In this document: positions 11,928-23,050 of the stretch, one piece after another
How the letters are laid out: each line of letters starts with the position of its first letter
Numbering within the stretch: the stretch's first letter is position 1
Assembly (NCBI GenBank): GCA_032622095.1
Contig: CP136061.1
Location: 44,895,797-44,959,796 of the forward strand
Origin: Siphonodentalium dalli
Lineage: Eukaryota; Mollusca; Scaphopoda; Gadilida; Siphonodentaliidae
Direction: 5' to 3'
Length of the DNA stretch: 64,000 nucleotides
The notes under the pieces: generated by a model
The model's database searches: none
Told to the model about the DNA's origin: nothing
Seen by the model: only the letters and a program-made list of their open reading frames with translations
Program-made: the position numbers and the translations under genes

Positions 11928-12842
11928 ACAAATTCAAATAAACACTACTTTTGGTTAGAGGCTTGATTGGTGATATAGGTTCCTGGGCCATACATATCCT
12001 GACCATGTAATCAGTTGATAAGGGTACACATTTTCTCTGAATGAAGCAGGTCTATTCTATTCCCACATGAATGAAAAGAAACAAATTAAAATTTATTAAA
12101 TCTTTATAGGGAAAACAAGGTTAATTATATCAGGTATTCTATAGAATTTTCTAGGTAACCTGTAAACTTTAATAGTGATCAATTTTGTTCATATTATATT
12201 CCATTACAAACATCACAATCAGAAAGTGCAGTTTGAAGGTCCATATATTTCAATGATCTATTTGTAATTAGTTATTGATAAATTATCTCTTGATTGTCTA
12301 TCTGTGTTTTTCCAATAAAGACTAGGAATCTTCAAATTTCAAATCATACATACCCATATGAGTTATTAATTTCATCAAATTTAGAGTTGGGCATTTCTGA
12401 ATTACAGCAACTGAGATTTAGAAATAGATCCAACTGGCAATGATCATGTCATTTTAATTATTGAAAATACTATGTTCAGGGGCATCTTAAGAAAATTAAC
12501 AAAGTTTCCCTATCAAAAGCTTTTGGCTGTCAAATATATTACATATCTTGAGGTTCATGTTTAGACAATAGTTGACTGTAAAATGTTAAAGACGTTACAG
12601 GATGTGGGTGGCGTCGGCTTAAGTCAAAAGTGGCGACATACGCCCTAGTAACATAAAATGTCCATATTTAAAGACATATTAAGGACTTCTTCAGGAGCAT
12701 GAAACTTATAAATTAGCATTCAGGAAATCCTATTTTTGTAGATAAAGACATTAAAATCTCGAACAGGACGAAAGTCTATCATTCTGTGGTGATAACCGAT
12801 GTAAAAGAAGATGTAACTACTCCCAACTTTAACTCTGTGGAG
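11928..12842 (-). other. No coding sequence seen; downstream flank of the 12843-13026 exon
   Basis: If the exon at 12843-13026 is terminal, its 3' untranslated region would run leftward through here. Forward TTTATT (minus AATAAA) occurs near 12093, but I cannot assign a poly(A) site. No other feature was recognised. Confidence 0.3.
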
Positions 12843-13026
12843 CTAGAATACATTTAGATCCTTATCCAGGACTGTTAACGCATCTTTTAGGTGGGTAATT
12901 CCAGACAACTTAAGATCCGGTAACTCTTCAGTCATATTACAGTAAACTATTGTCTCAATATGAGCCTCTAGATATGTAATAAGTTTGTTTTGTGTGTCGA
13001 TAAAGGCTGTGACGGCCGAGAAGCTT
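12843..13026 (-). CDS. Terminal exon of an unrecognised gene
   Basis: On the minus strand a pyrimidine-rich acceptor (TCCCTCTATCAG) is followed by 184 bases reading one nucleotide, then 60 codons and TAG. The peptide looks protein-like rather than random: it contains SFSAVTAFIDTQNKL, then YLEAHIETIVYC, NMTEELPDLKL and a final LTVLDKDLNVF. A mixed amphipathic composition suggests helices, and no membrane segment is obvious. It lacks an upstream ATG, so the gene must have earlier exons at higher coordinates. The candidate first exon at 17405-17445 is on the same strand, but I found no connecting exon. I do not recognise the family and propose no function. The alternative is a chance open frame behind a fortuitous acceptor. 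Confidence 0.55.
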
Positions 13027-13854
13027 CTGATAGAGGGACTTTTTTAATCTTCTCTGTGTCATTTTAACATCGTCCTTACATCAAGTACATGTAGCTTTAG
13101 AATGAATACCGAACCACAAATTTTCAATAGTTAAACAACAAAAACAGACAAAAAAGCCAAAAGCCGAGGGGTGATGGAGACACAATAATTTCTGATGGCA
13201 TTAAAGCATGTAGCACTCGTGAATACCATGCCATCTGGAACGAACTTTAACATGTTGACTGCCAACTCCCATTCAATTACATGCAAAAAGTACGAGTTAA
13301 CTCATAGTCGGCAGTCAATTGTTAATTAACAAGCTAAACTCAGTAGATTTAGTAAAACTAAGATAGACATTATAAACAATGGATATATATAAAAATATTC
13401 TTTGATTCAAATAATTAACCATTCCCAGGTGTCAGGCAATTAGAACCAAAATAATGGGGAATACCAGGAAATCGAATATATAAGACAATTACGGAAAATG
13501 TTCAGAAATTATTATATCTTAGCTACGTCTTTCAGATAAATTTGTTGAAAATTAGCATTTATTGCAATCTTGACATATTTCACAACTTTACTTTAAACTT
13601 TTAGAAATAGCATATATTTTTTTCGCTTAGCAAACTTCTAAGTTATAAAAAAGTTATTTTGCTCCTTAGAAAAAATGTACCCAAAATGGAATCATTTTTA
13701 CAAAATCTTAAAATAAATTCGTTCAATCATCAACAATCATAACAATCACAGAATCTTTCACACTAATTCACACCAATTCGTCAAAAACTTGATTTCTCAA
13801 CTACTCTCTTCACGTGTACAGTAGCTTATTTCCAACTGAGACATTATGAGAGGC

Positions 13855-13985
13855 ATTAATAATAATATATATTTATTTATATAGTGCATTATACAGTGCA
13901 TTAGTTTCAACGCACTTTACATCAATTATTACCTTGGTCAAAGGGTACGTGACATCTATCACTGCAATCCTCTAACGAAGAAGCA
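13855..13985. repeat. Possible dispersed repeat
   Basis: TTATTTATATAGTGCATTAT and AACGCACTTTACATCAATTA resemble the ends of short interspersed repeats common in marine invertebrates. Only one copy is in the window, so this is a weak call. Confidence 0.3.
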
Positions 13986-14065
13986 ACCCCAGCTACAACA
14001 AATTTGTGTGCAATTCAAGGTTAGCATACTGACAAGATCTATCAACACCCAAACCGACTACTCCC

Positions 14066-14465
14066 TTAACCCTTTACCCAACAAACCGGCCAAAACCGGC
14101 CAAATAAAGCTTCAACAGCCTAAAATATCTTCGGTCTGTCTCAATAGAACCATACAAATATGGATATCAATGGAACCGTCTCCTTGACCACATTGTGATA
14201 GTTACAGTTATGCCCTGTGCCAATGCATTCTCTTATATATGCGAGTCGACCATAGGTCGCCTCGCATATATAAGAGAATGCATTGGCCTAAAAAAAATCT
14301 TTTTTTAACACTTTTTACCATTTTTTCTTACATTCTTTAACAATTTTATAATTTTTAATGTGTTAAGCCAATGCATTCTCTTATATATGCGAGGCGACCT
14401 ATGGTCGACTCGCATATATAAGAGAATGCATTGGCACAGGGCCCTTCTGTTGGGTAAAGGGTTAA
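14066..14465. mobile_element. MITE family B, 400-bp subtype (copy 1)
   Basis: TTAACCCTTTACCCAACAAA at the left and TTGGGTAAAGGGTTAA at the right. Two long hairpins (TGCGAGTCGACC...GGTCGCCTCGCA type and the reciprocal) are separated by a T-rich spacer. It is the same length as the copy at 35979-36378 and almost identical over its right three quarters. Confidence 0.85.
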
Positions 14466-14706
14466 CGCATGAGTGGTGCGAAACAGTTACAGTATGAACA
14501 ACCTTGATCAAGGGTCACAACTAGGTGCGAGATTTAAACAGTGTGTAACTAGTCAAACTTCACTCAACTCGAACTTCTTAGTCAGTTGACTTTCATTGGC
14601 AATAGTAACATAATTTACAAGTTACACATACATGTAGCTGCACCTCGTTAATGCTTCTTGTCCGATCTCAGTAAAACAAAGAGAAACCTCAGACTACCAT
14701 GGTATG

Positions 14707-15104
14707 TCCTTGAAATAGTGTGTCTGTTATTTGCAGAATGAGGTCCCCAGAGGGTGAATTTAGTAACGCTCTCCCACACAGTGGGCTAGCATAACTAAAA
14801 TTCCCCTATGGGGACCCAATTCTGCTTAGGCCTCATCATCTGGGAAGTACCTAGTCTCAAATTAACATTGTTTTCAGTTAGTTTTTCCCTTCTGTTCAGT
14901 TTCTATATCCCCTAATTTGCAGAAGATAAAATGCATAATTTAGTGACTAAATGGGTGAACATCACCAACTTCAACTGGGGAACTTTAATCTGATCCTAGT
15001 TCTCCCATAGCAGTTGAGGCCCCAGCAGAATGAGATGCCCAGAGGGTGATGCTAGCCCACCCTCTGAGGACCTCATTCTGCAAATGACACACATTATTTC
15101 AAGG
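14707..15104. mobile_element. MITE family A, two palindromes plus spacer
   Basis: CCTTGAAATAGTGTGTCTG at the left and ACATTATTTCAAGG at the right. The left palindrome is intact and the right one has lost part of an arm. The spacer is in the opposite orientation to the copy at 10667. Confidence 0.7.
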
Positions 15105-15167
15105 AGTGGTCCTTGTCTTCTCTCAAGCATTCAACAATCATGATTTACAACACTCCTCAATTCAGAT

Positions 15168-15723
15168 ACCTTGCTCGTATTTATATTCGCGCAGTACTAT
15201 TTTTCGATCAGTTTTGAATTCAAGCACTTTAAATTCGTGCACCTAGCTGCGCGAATTCAAAACTGACAAAAAATATTTTAGTAATATTTCCGTATATCTT
15301 GAAGCTGATGGAAGTTTCGGTTCTTAGTCATTGCTGGAGATAGTATGTGTGTATATTAAACACAATCACGGTGGATTTACATCGTGTTGACAATAAACTA
15401 GTAACTACATACATCTTAATTTTGTGGCGACCTGGAATTTTAGTATTTCTTATACAAGCATTTCAACAATGTCTGTTACCATGTTTTGTCGCTTGGTTTT
15501 GTGAGCAATGGTCTTGTAAATATATGCATACATGTTTTGGCGTAATGGTCTATTCAACCGTTCATAATATATGTAAATTCAGCGACATTGCCCTCTTGTA
15601 GTATTCATATGGACTGTGGTTTAGATTAAACTTGGGAGTCGTACTATTTTTCGCTCAGTTTTAAATTCGCGCACCATTGAATGTGCGAAAAATAGTACTG
15701 CGCAAAATTAAATACGAGTAAGG
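15168..15723. mobile_element. Non-coding element with ~40-bp inverted termini
   Basis: The left end has TGCTCGTATTTATATTCGCG and GCAGTACTATTTTTCG. The right end is their inverse (CGAAAAATAGTACTGCGC, then AAATACGAGTAAGG). A second internal inverted pair, GTTTTGAATTC, is near 15210-15260. The frame at 15347-15601 shows no family motif. Confidence 0.6.
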
Positions 15724-15761
15724 TAGACTAAAGCCAAGTGGAGGAAACCTACATCACAATT

Positions 15762-15863
15762 TGCTATGAATGGCAACAAGCCATATTTCCGACTAAATCC
15801 TGAAAAGTTACTCATAATTCTGCTGTGGTTAAGGGGTCGATTACTTAGGGCAGCATTACTGTA
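15762..15863. mobile_element. MITE family D, right half only
   Basis: Matches the right arm of the copy at 11168-11380, from GAATGGCAACAAGCC to AGCATTACTGTA. The left arm is missing. Confidence 0.7.
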
Positions 15864-16352
15864 CATCCCAATGTAAATATGACTGTTGAGAAGATATAAA
15901 TGTTCAACTGACATGGATCACCATTTTTCGAGACCAGAAATGTGAATGCTAAAATCTTATTAAAATAAATCTGTTTGATATCGTTTTTTTTTACAGTATC
16001 AGACATGAGTTGTTGGGATAGCTCATCAGTTTAATAACTTGCCGATATATTTGGAAAATATTGAGAGAAAAATGAAATTTTGAAATTGCTAGACGAGATA
16101 CATGTATATAGCTGTCATTTTCGAGCAAATTATGACAAATGTTCCCAGCACTGAAGCCACATATATACGGGTCAAGAGTAGGGAGTAAAATAACATTACT
16201 GTTTCCCACAGCAAAATGTCATGGAAATCAGAAAATAGTCAGAATTGCTGCTCAGCCATTATGAAGGGCAGTTTCATTTCCTAAGAAAACCAATCACAAA
16301 GAAGATAGCATAAAAGGAAACCAGGCTTCTCAAAGTACCAAAGGTTCTAGAC

Positions 16353-16570
16353 CTACAGTAATGGCCTAAGTAATCTACTCCTTAACCACAGCAGAATTAT
16401 TGGTAACTTTTCAGGATTTAGTCGGAAATATGGCTTGTTGCCATTCATTGGAAAGCTCTCGCCGAGAGCTTTGCTATGAATGGCAACAAGCCATATTTCC
16501 GACTAAATCCTGAAAAGTTACCCATAATTCTGCTGTGGTTAAGGGGTCGATTATTTAGAGGATTAATGTA
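16353..16570. mobile_element. MITE family D
   Basis: TACAGTAATGGCCTAAGTAA at the left and a slightly decayed inverse at the right. Long pairing arms surround CTCTCGCCGAGAGC. It is a second full copy of the foldback at 11168. Confidence 0.8.
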
Positions 16571-17404
16571 TTTACTTTGGTAGTACCGGTACTGATAGTC
16601 GCAAGTGATGATACTGATCGGATTTATGCTCAAATGCTGTAACTAACATCTAAATCAAGTTATCCGTCTCTAATAAAACACCTATATATTCTACTAATCC
16701 ACCTAGTACCATGTACCGGTGGTACTCAGTACCGGTACCATGAAAATTTCCCCAAGTACCAACAATACCATTGAGAAGCCTGAATGAAACTGTCATGAAG
16801 TGGGTTATGTGAATGAGCTTTCCTTCCTTCGATTTTGAAGTGGACTAATTTCTAGTTCATTAACAATATACTATGGGTAGCAACATGTTACAGGAAATAT
16901 TAAATTTTATAACTTTTGATTAGGAATATGCTACGCTATATCAGTTATTTTACTCCTGCATAAAGAGCAAACTCAAGACAGGTGGCGCTGCTACAGTTCT
17001 TCTGTATAATACAATAAGTGGCAAACAAAAACAAAATCCAACACCATCCTCAAGAAAAAAAAATGGGAAAACAAAACACAGCCTATGAACGCCCAATGCA
17101 CTACAAGCGGGCGATACAATTCAACTTGACTTTGGCAGAAACTAAAGACAGGTTTAAATAATGTGACTCATCAATATATTTAGTAACATCAATAGAATTA
17201 GGGCAAATATCAAATTATGATTTCTCATCAGTTCCTATCAGGGACAAGCCAAGAGGGCAACTTGGGAGACATTTTGTCATAGGGAGAAGTGACTTCTCTT
17301 ATAAACCAGTATGCATATTTCAAAACAGTATATTTGAAGTGTATTTACCGATTATAATGGTATACTTACTCATTATATTATGGCAAACTCCATGCAGGGT
17401 TTAC
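16571..17404. other. No gene recognised
   Basis: AT-rich, with short GGTACC-like clusters near 16570-16760. No exon was supported. If the exons at 12843 and 17405 form one gene, this would be intron. Confidence 0.35.
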
Positions 17405-17445
17405 CTCCCTTGACGACTCGGTAAGACCGCTGCTACCGGCGACAT
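17405..17445 (-). CDS. Candidate first coding exon (minus strand)
   Basis: On the minus strand ATG (17445-17443) opens a short frame, MSPVAAVLPSRQG plus two bases, that stops at a good donor (GGGAG|GTAAAC). The surroundings are less AT-rich and contain several CpGs, as at a promoter-proximal exon. It may begin the gene ending at 12843, but no middle exon was found. A 41-base exon without homology is weak evidence. Confidence 0.3.
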
Positions 17446-18342
17446 TTCACCCACATTTGGTGGACTTTCGCGATATTAAAATATATACTAAGCGAACAGA
17501 GCAACATGCTGCCCTTGTTAAGCACACAAAATATCGAACAAAATTTGTATAAATTTTGGACCTTATGTTTGAAAAGTCCCACTGAAACCGAAGAACTATA
17601 TTTCGAAATGGTGTGATTCGGTTCTCCGATTATTTTATCAACACAATAGTATAAACGCACGTGTACGACATTGTCACAACTCGAACGGCAAGTCAAACAA
17701 TTTTGACGAATAGCTTGCGAAAATCGTCAACAAAACTACAGCTCTGATTTTCCATTCTGTCATTATGTTTTAGTGTGGGAATTGTTCTCAACGCACATAG
17801 AAATTTGACATTGGAGCGATTGGGTTTCGCCATTTTTGCTGGAAACTCACAGGCTAAATATAGAAACACGGACTTGTAACCAGCGGCTTCCAGCCGGTTA
17901 CAGAGTCAGAAAGAAAGCACGACTGGTGCGCTCTGGTAGAGATTGATATCACGGTATTATAAATGAGCTCTTGTATTACATAATACCTATTGGATCACAG
18001 AAAGGTGAAGATAAAGAATATATTTAACTTCAGATTTTAGGACTCTTCTCCCTGATAACAGTCCATATCTCCCTAATAATATAATAAGGAGAAGTGACTT
18101 CTCCTAATTTTAATTATCTAGACTGGTCCCTGGTTCCTGCAACAAATTTGATCAATACGGCCAAACCAAATAGTTTATTTCTCAGGTACTGTATTTCTAT
18201 TTCAAAGTGATGAGGGAAGGCAGATATATTATTTATGTTGAATTATTTTTATCAGAAGGCAGTCATAATGGATAGATCATAAGGCAATTTATTTTTTATT
18301 TCTTGGTTTACGAAAAAAATAAAAATAAAATAATATAAGGTA
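17446..18342. other. No coding sequence supported
   Basis: Contains a moderately CpG-containing stretch at 17446-17960 that could be a promoter or 5' untranslated region for the candidate exon at 17405. Beyond that, nothing was recognised. Confidence 0.3.
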
Positions 18343-18344
18343 TA

Positions 18345-19290
18345 CAGTAAAACCTCCACATACCGGAACCTCTGCTATCCGGATCCCTCGCCAATCTGAA
18401 TGAAATGTCCGGTCCCGAATTCACCCACGTGCATTCTCACTAAAAATTACCTCTAAAATCCGGAACCTCCAAATTCCGGATATCGGACGGGTTTGTCAGT
18501 CCATAATTAAGCGAACACTGATTATTAGCTCTGAATACCGGACGAGATCTCGTATCTGCCGATACGAGATCGGTCGAGACGAGAGTATAGCGACTACGTA
18601 CTCCAGTATAAGCGGACCGTTTAATTAGCGTTCTTTTGTTCGGCGTATGCTTTGAACTGGATTGTAACAACAGGAGTCTTATTAGATATCCATGCTCATT
18701 TCACACATTGAGTGAACAATGGTGATTTCACAGATCAAGAATTAGAGCACTGACATATTGTTTTTGCAACAGTTATTTCGTCGAGTTAATTGGACTCTGT
18801 TTTTACAACCATTGTCAAAACAATAAATTGCTATAATTGCCCGATGTTGGCGTATAGTCAGCATAACAGTTTGAATCTTTCACAATGACTGAGCCTTCGC
18901 GAAAACGACATCGAACAGAGTTAACACTAGACCAGAAAGTCAAAGTTATTAAAGATCTCAGCTCAACGCCTAAGTCGATATGCAAAGAACTAAGTGTTAA
19001 ATATGGCATCGGCAAACAACGATCAGCGACATCGGCAAGAATCGAGACAGTTTCTTTCTAAAGTCGGACTAGTTGCACAAATCATTTTCTATATATGTTT
19101 TATATTATTTGTTATGTTTGTATTTTACATGTATTTCGTTCTCGTAATTATTCAATAAATTCTCATTAATACAATCTTGGTCATTCTTGGTATTAGACGG
19201 CGGCAATATATCACCGACGGCGACGCGATTTTCTATAAACCGGACGGAAGGGCCGGGCCGAAGGGTGTTCGGTTTAGAGAGGTTTCACTG
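18345..19290 (+). mobile_element. pogo/Tigger-like DNA transposon, internally deleted
   Basis: The left end CAGTAAAACCTCCACATACC and the inverse of the right end, CAGTGAAACCTCTCTAAACC, form terminal repeats typical of pogo/Tigger elements of the Tc1/mariner group. Both are flanked by TA. About 950 bp remain of an element normally over 2 kb. The only coding trace is the DNA-binding N-terminus at 18885-19061, and the DDE catalytic domain is missing. Confidence 0.85.
18885..19061 (+). pseudogene. Tigger transposase N-terminus (CENP-B-type helix-turn-helix), frameshifted
   Basis: ATG opens a 58-codon frame with the basic start MTEPSRKRHRTELTLDQKVK, then VIKDLSS and ELSVKYGIGKQ, the first DNA-binding helix-turn-helix of CENP-B/pogo transposases. 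After GIGKQ the expected continuation ISDIGKNRDSFFLKSD is present in a neighbouring frame, so a single-base shift has occurred near 19018. A stop then ends that frame too. The rest of the transposase is deleted. It is not expected to be functional. Confidence 0.8.
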
Positions 19291-19638
19291 TAATTGTTTT
19301 TTATATAAAATCTGTCAAAAAGTAGGGTCGGGAAGGAATAATTGTTTTTAAATGTATTAAATATAAGAATCAGGATTTTAAACAAGCAAACATATTCTTT
19401 TATTTGGAAGTGTCTTTCAAGCAAGAGATGGATATATGGAAAAAAATCACTGAGATCGGTGTCTGTCATGTTGGTGATGACCTTCAGCTTATCCATCTGA
19501 AAATCCAGCAGTCGTCTAGTTTACTAGATGTGTAGTGTAAAATAACATCGCCAGAAGGCTTTGCTGTTCGATCAATTATGTTGTATATTTTACGCAAACT
19601 TAACTTTTTTCCTAATAGATATTTTTGAATATGTCTGG

Positions 19639-19745
19639 ATTAACCCTGGTGGGAGCTGTGCTGGTGCAGCATTAAATATGTGAGTCTCACATAGGGAGCC
19701 TCGCATATATAATAGAATTCACTGGCTTACAACGTCAAGGCAAAT
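19639..19745. repeat. MITE family B, half copy
   Basis: TTAACCCTGGTGGGAGCTG followed by one degraded hairpin and CTGGCTTACAACGTCAAGG. The other half is missing. Confidence 0.6.
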
Positions 19746-19800
19746 ATGATTTTGACAAACAGTATTTCTTGGGGTTGGGAAATCCGTAAACCAAGTAATA

Positions 19801-19905
19801 AGAAATATGATGCCTAAATATGATGCCTAAATATGATGCCTAAATATGATGCCTAAATGTGATGCCTAAATATGATGCCTAAATATGATGCCTAAATATG
19901 TAAAG
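19801..19905. repeat. 13-bp tandem repeat, about 8 copies
   Basis: Unit AAATATGATGCCT repeated head to tail, with one ATGTG variant copy. Confidence 0.9.
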
Positions 19906-19980
19906 AGGTGCATATATTTGGGGAATGAGGCATTCCCTGAGAGACAAACTATTTTCTTTATCTGGTCTTAGACAGGTAAG

Positions 19981-20234
19981 CAAGCCTTGAAATAGTGTGT
20001 CTGTCATTTGCATAATGAGGTTCCCAGAGGGTGAATTTAGTGATGCTACCCCGCATAGCGGGCTAGCATCACCAAATTCACCCTCCGGGAACCTCATTCT
20101 GCTGAGGTGTAAGCAGAATGAGGTCCCCAGAGGATGAATTTGGTGATGCTAGCCCGCTATGCGGGGTAGCAACACTAAATTCACCCTCTGGGGACCTCAT
20201 TCTGCAAATGACAGGCACACTATTTCAAGGCTTG
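19981..20234. mobile_element. MITE family A, two palindromes without spacer, 8-bp duplication
   Basis: CAAGCCTTGAAATAGTGTG at the left and TATTTCAAGGCTTG at the right. Two full palindromes stand almost back to back. The flanks CAGGTAAG (19973-19980) and CAGGTACG (20235-20242) match at 7 of 8 bases, supporting an 8-bp target duplication as made by hAT-type transposases. Confidence 0.85.
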
Positions 20235-20571
20235 CAGGTACGACTGTTTTGTTTGTAAAGGGAAACACTTGCTCCTACATGTAAATGAACGAAAGATTCA
20301 ATAATTGTATTCATCACAAGTAAATATTGTTATGTTAATAATGTCATTCCCTAGTGGAAGTAACACCCATAGAATTACAATACAATAAAAGGAAATACGA
20401 TTTCACATAGTATAAAATGATGAAAGACAAAACTTTGTTGAAATTGATGGTACAGTGTATTGGATATACAAGGCAGATTATATTAACTGTCTTTAGAGAT
20501 TTATGAGCATAGGAAGTTGGTGAAATATTCTTGAGGGTAAATCTAAAATAACGATCGACACACATGGAATT

Positions 20572-20996
20572 CAAGCCTGATTATAGCATGTCTGTCATTT
20601 GCAGAATGAGGTCCCCAGAGGGTGAATTTAGTGACGCTATCCTGCATAGCAGGCTAGCATCATTAAATTCACCCTCTGGGGACCTCATTCTGCTCAGGCC
20701 TCATCTTCTCTCGAAAGTTTCTTTATTAACAAATTTCTATAGTTTAGTTTCTCTATATCCCCAAATTGGCAGACAACACATTGCATAATCGAGGTTACCA
20801 ATGGGTGTACATCACAATAGTCACCATATGGGAACTTCAATCTGAGTCTATGTCTCCCATAGCAGATGAGGCCATGCATAATGAGGTCCCCAGAGGGCGA
20901 ATTAGGTGATGCTAGCCTGCTATGCAGGATATCGTCATTAAATTTACCCTCTGGGGACCTCATTCTGCAAAGGCAGGCACACTAAACTCAGGCTTG
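20572..20996. mobile_element. MITE family A, two palindromes plus spacer, 8-bp duplication
   Basis: CAAGCCTGATTATAGCATG at the left and the inverse ending AGGCTTG at the right, with a 180-bp spacer between two palindromes. The flanks ATGGAATT (20564-20571) and ATGGAACT (20997-21004) match at 7 of 8 bases. Confidence 0.85.
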
Positions 20997-21109
20997 ATGG
21001 AACTACCAGTATTTCTATTTCAGGTTTTCCACGATTGGGACAGGAAGTCACTGCTTTTATTTTATTTATCTTTTAACCATTCCATGACGAAAGTACAACA
21101 TTATAGATT

Positions 21110-21265
21110 CTGTGCCAGTGCATTCTCTTATATATACAAGTCTCCCATAGGGAGCTTCACATATATATATGAGAATGCATGGCTTACAAGGTCAAGGTAA
21201 ATATTGTTAGGCCAATGCATTATCTTATATATACAAGGCTCCCTATGGGAGACTTGCATATATTA
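21110..21265. repeat. MITE family B remnant
   Basis: Two degraded hairpins (GTGCCAGTGCATTCTCTTAT and GGCCAATGCATTATCTTATA). The ends are lost and the right side is joined directly to family A sequence. Confidence 0.65.
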
Positions 21266-21680
21266 TAGGCCTCATCTTCTCTGGACAGTTTCTTTATGAT
21301 CAAATTTCTATAGAAACTTCTTCACATAGATTATATTTCTTTTTTAGTTTAGTTTCTCTATATCCCCAAATTGACAGAAGACACATTGCATAATCAAGGT
21401 TCCCAATGGGTGCACATCACAATATTCATCATCTCGGAACTTCAATCTGAGTCTATGTCCCCCATAGGAGATGAGGTCATGCAGAATGAGGTCCCCAGGG
21501 CCAGAGGCCAGAGGGTGAAATTGGTGATGCTAGTCCACCATGAGGGATAGCGTCACTAAATTCACCCTCTGGGGACCTCAGTCTGCAAATGACAGGCACA
21601 CAGAGGGTAAATTTAGTAAGGCTACCCAGCACAGTGGTCTAGCATCACTAAATTCATCCTCTGGGGACCTCAGTCTGCAT
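21266..21680. repeat. MITE family A remnant with rearranged right side
   Basis: Contains the spacer block GGCCTCATCTTCTCTGGA, then a palindrome with a small internal duplication (CCAGGGCCAGAGGCCAGAGG), then a second, partial palindrome. The outer ends are missing. Confidence 0.65.
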
Positions 21681-22886
21681 GGCCCCATGTGATAACGTAG
21701 AACTAGACACAGATTTCAGTTCCCAGATTGTAAAGATGGTGATGTGTCATGCGTCACATGTTTACCCACATGACTTTATTGATGTAAAATGTTGAAAATA
21801 TAATAAAAATCCGTACCACGCAAAAACAAGGGGTAACTTTTAGAATTTAATGTAAAGGCCCACTTAATTTTCGAATCCCCAGATCACATTATATACAACA
21901 CATTCCATATATATACGATTTGAAAGAGGGAGCTCCAAAATATTGTACTATCAACCGAGCCAGTCGAATAAACTGATACTGGAGGGATTGTTTCTTCGCA
22001 CATGTGCAGAAGCCTATTTTGAGAAAAATAATGGCTTTTTATCATCGGAAAAGATGAAGTATTTCGTCAAAGCACAAATTAACAAGAATTGTGCTTCTAA
22101 TTTGCGTGAATGGGTTACATGTTCATACCTCTGACTTTAGCAACTAAATTGGTGAAAGTGGGGTCTGTTTCTTCGAGCACGCACAGTTACATTTTGAGAA
22201 ATGCCTTTTATTGTCGGCAAAGGATAAGAATTTCGTTAGAAATATATAGCATGACCAAAGTGAGCCGCAATATAATCTACATGTAAATTGAACATGGAAT
22301 CGACTGTCTCGTTGAAATACCTTGTGAAATATTTCACCACGCACTAGTTCAGTTAGCATTGTAGATTGCTGTATAGTTGAGCATGTATACCTGTATATAC
22401 ATCCCAGTTAAGAGCATTATGAGTTACGTCGTCGGAATACTATATAATGTCAGGCGCTCCTGATGGGGACCATTTATCGTTCAGGATATCAGGGTTCAAA
22501 GGATTAATGATCATATGGTGTCACAAGAGACCTAAATTCAGGCTACGATGAACATTTAACTCACTTTAAGAGTACTTCTACTTCAAGCAATGACTACCGT
22601 GGTCCCATTCTTTACTCCATGCTGGAACATGTCCCAGGTCTTAAGACTATAAACATGTGTCAACATGCTCACCTGGGGACCATACATACGCACGATTGCT
22701 GATGGGATTGACCATAATTCAAATTGCCGACTCCACAGGACGATTCAATGCTAGGTACTCTTGAGACATCATGAGTGCCAGGCCATGGGAGATATACTTC
22801 ATTGAACCTGGCCGAGTATGAGACTGATGTATCTTTCTATACTGTGTGCACTGGTAAATACGATTTGTGACTACAATATATGTGGG
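21681..22886 (-). other. Downstream flank of OTUD5, probably including its 3' untranslated region
   Basis: No coding exon was seen. Forward TTTATT at 22207-22212 (minus AATAAA) is a possible poly(A) signal about 680 bases after the OTUD5 stop. Two diverged copies of a block of about 95 bp (with TGTTTCTTCG and ATTTTGAGAAA) lie at 21978-22075 and 22157-22250. Confidence 0.4.
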
Positions 22887-23050
22887 TTAGCTATTAGGAG
22901 GCAACTCTAGCACGGTGCTGGAGCTGTCATTATTTGGTGTGTTACTTGTGCTGGCTGTAGCAGCACCCTTCTTCAAACAGTTCAGGTATTCTAACTGTGA
23001 CTGGGCAATAACTCGAGCTAATATATCCTCCTCTTCATAGTCTCCTAAAC
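22887..23050 (-). CDS. OTUD5: OTUD5 exon 10 (ubiquitin-interacting motif, stop)
   Basis: Acceptor CTTGTATTGCAG, 164 bases to TAA (22889-22887). It encodes [20 protein letters not shown] and YLNCLKKG, matching the C-terminal ubiquitin-interacting motif of OTUD5, then a Ser/Thr/Asn tail ending LPPNS. Copies of its acceptor and first bases lie about 310 and 370 bp upstream in the intron. Confidence 0.92.

Noticed and set aside
15347-15601. 84-residue frame
   Set aside because: Located inside the inverted-repeat element 15168-15723; no homology motif.
20564-20963. Frames containing [11 protein letters not shown]-type peptides, recurring at several places
   Set aside because: They are translations of the family A palindrome (same peptide at 29330, 58157, 58227 and 63735), not genes.
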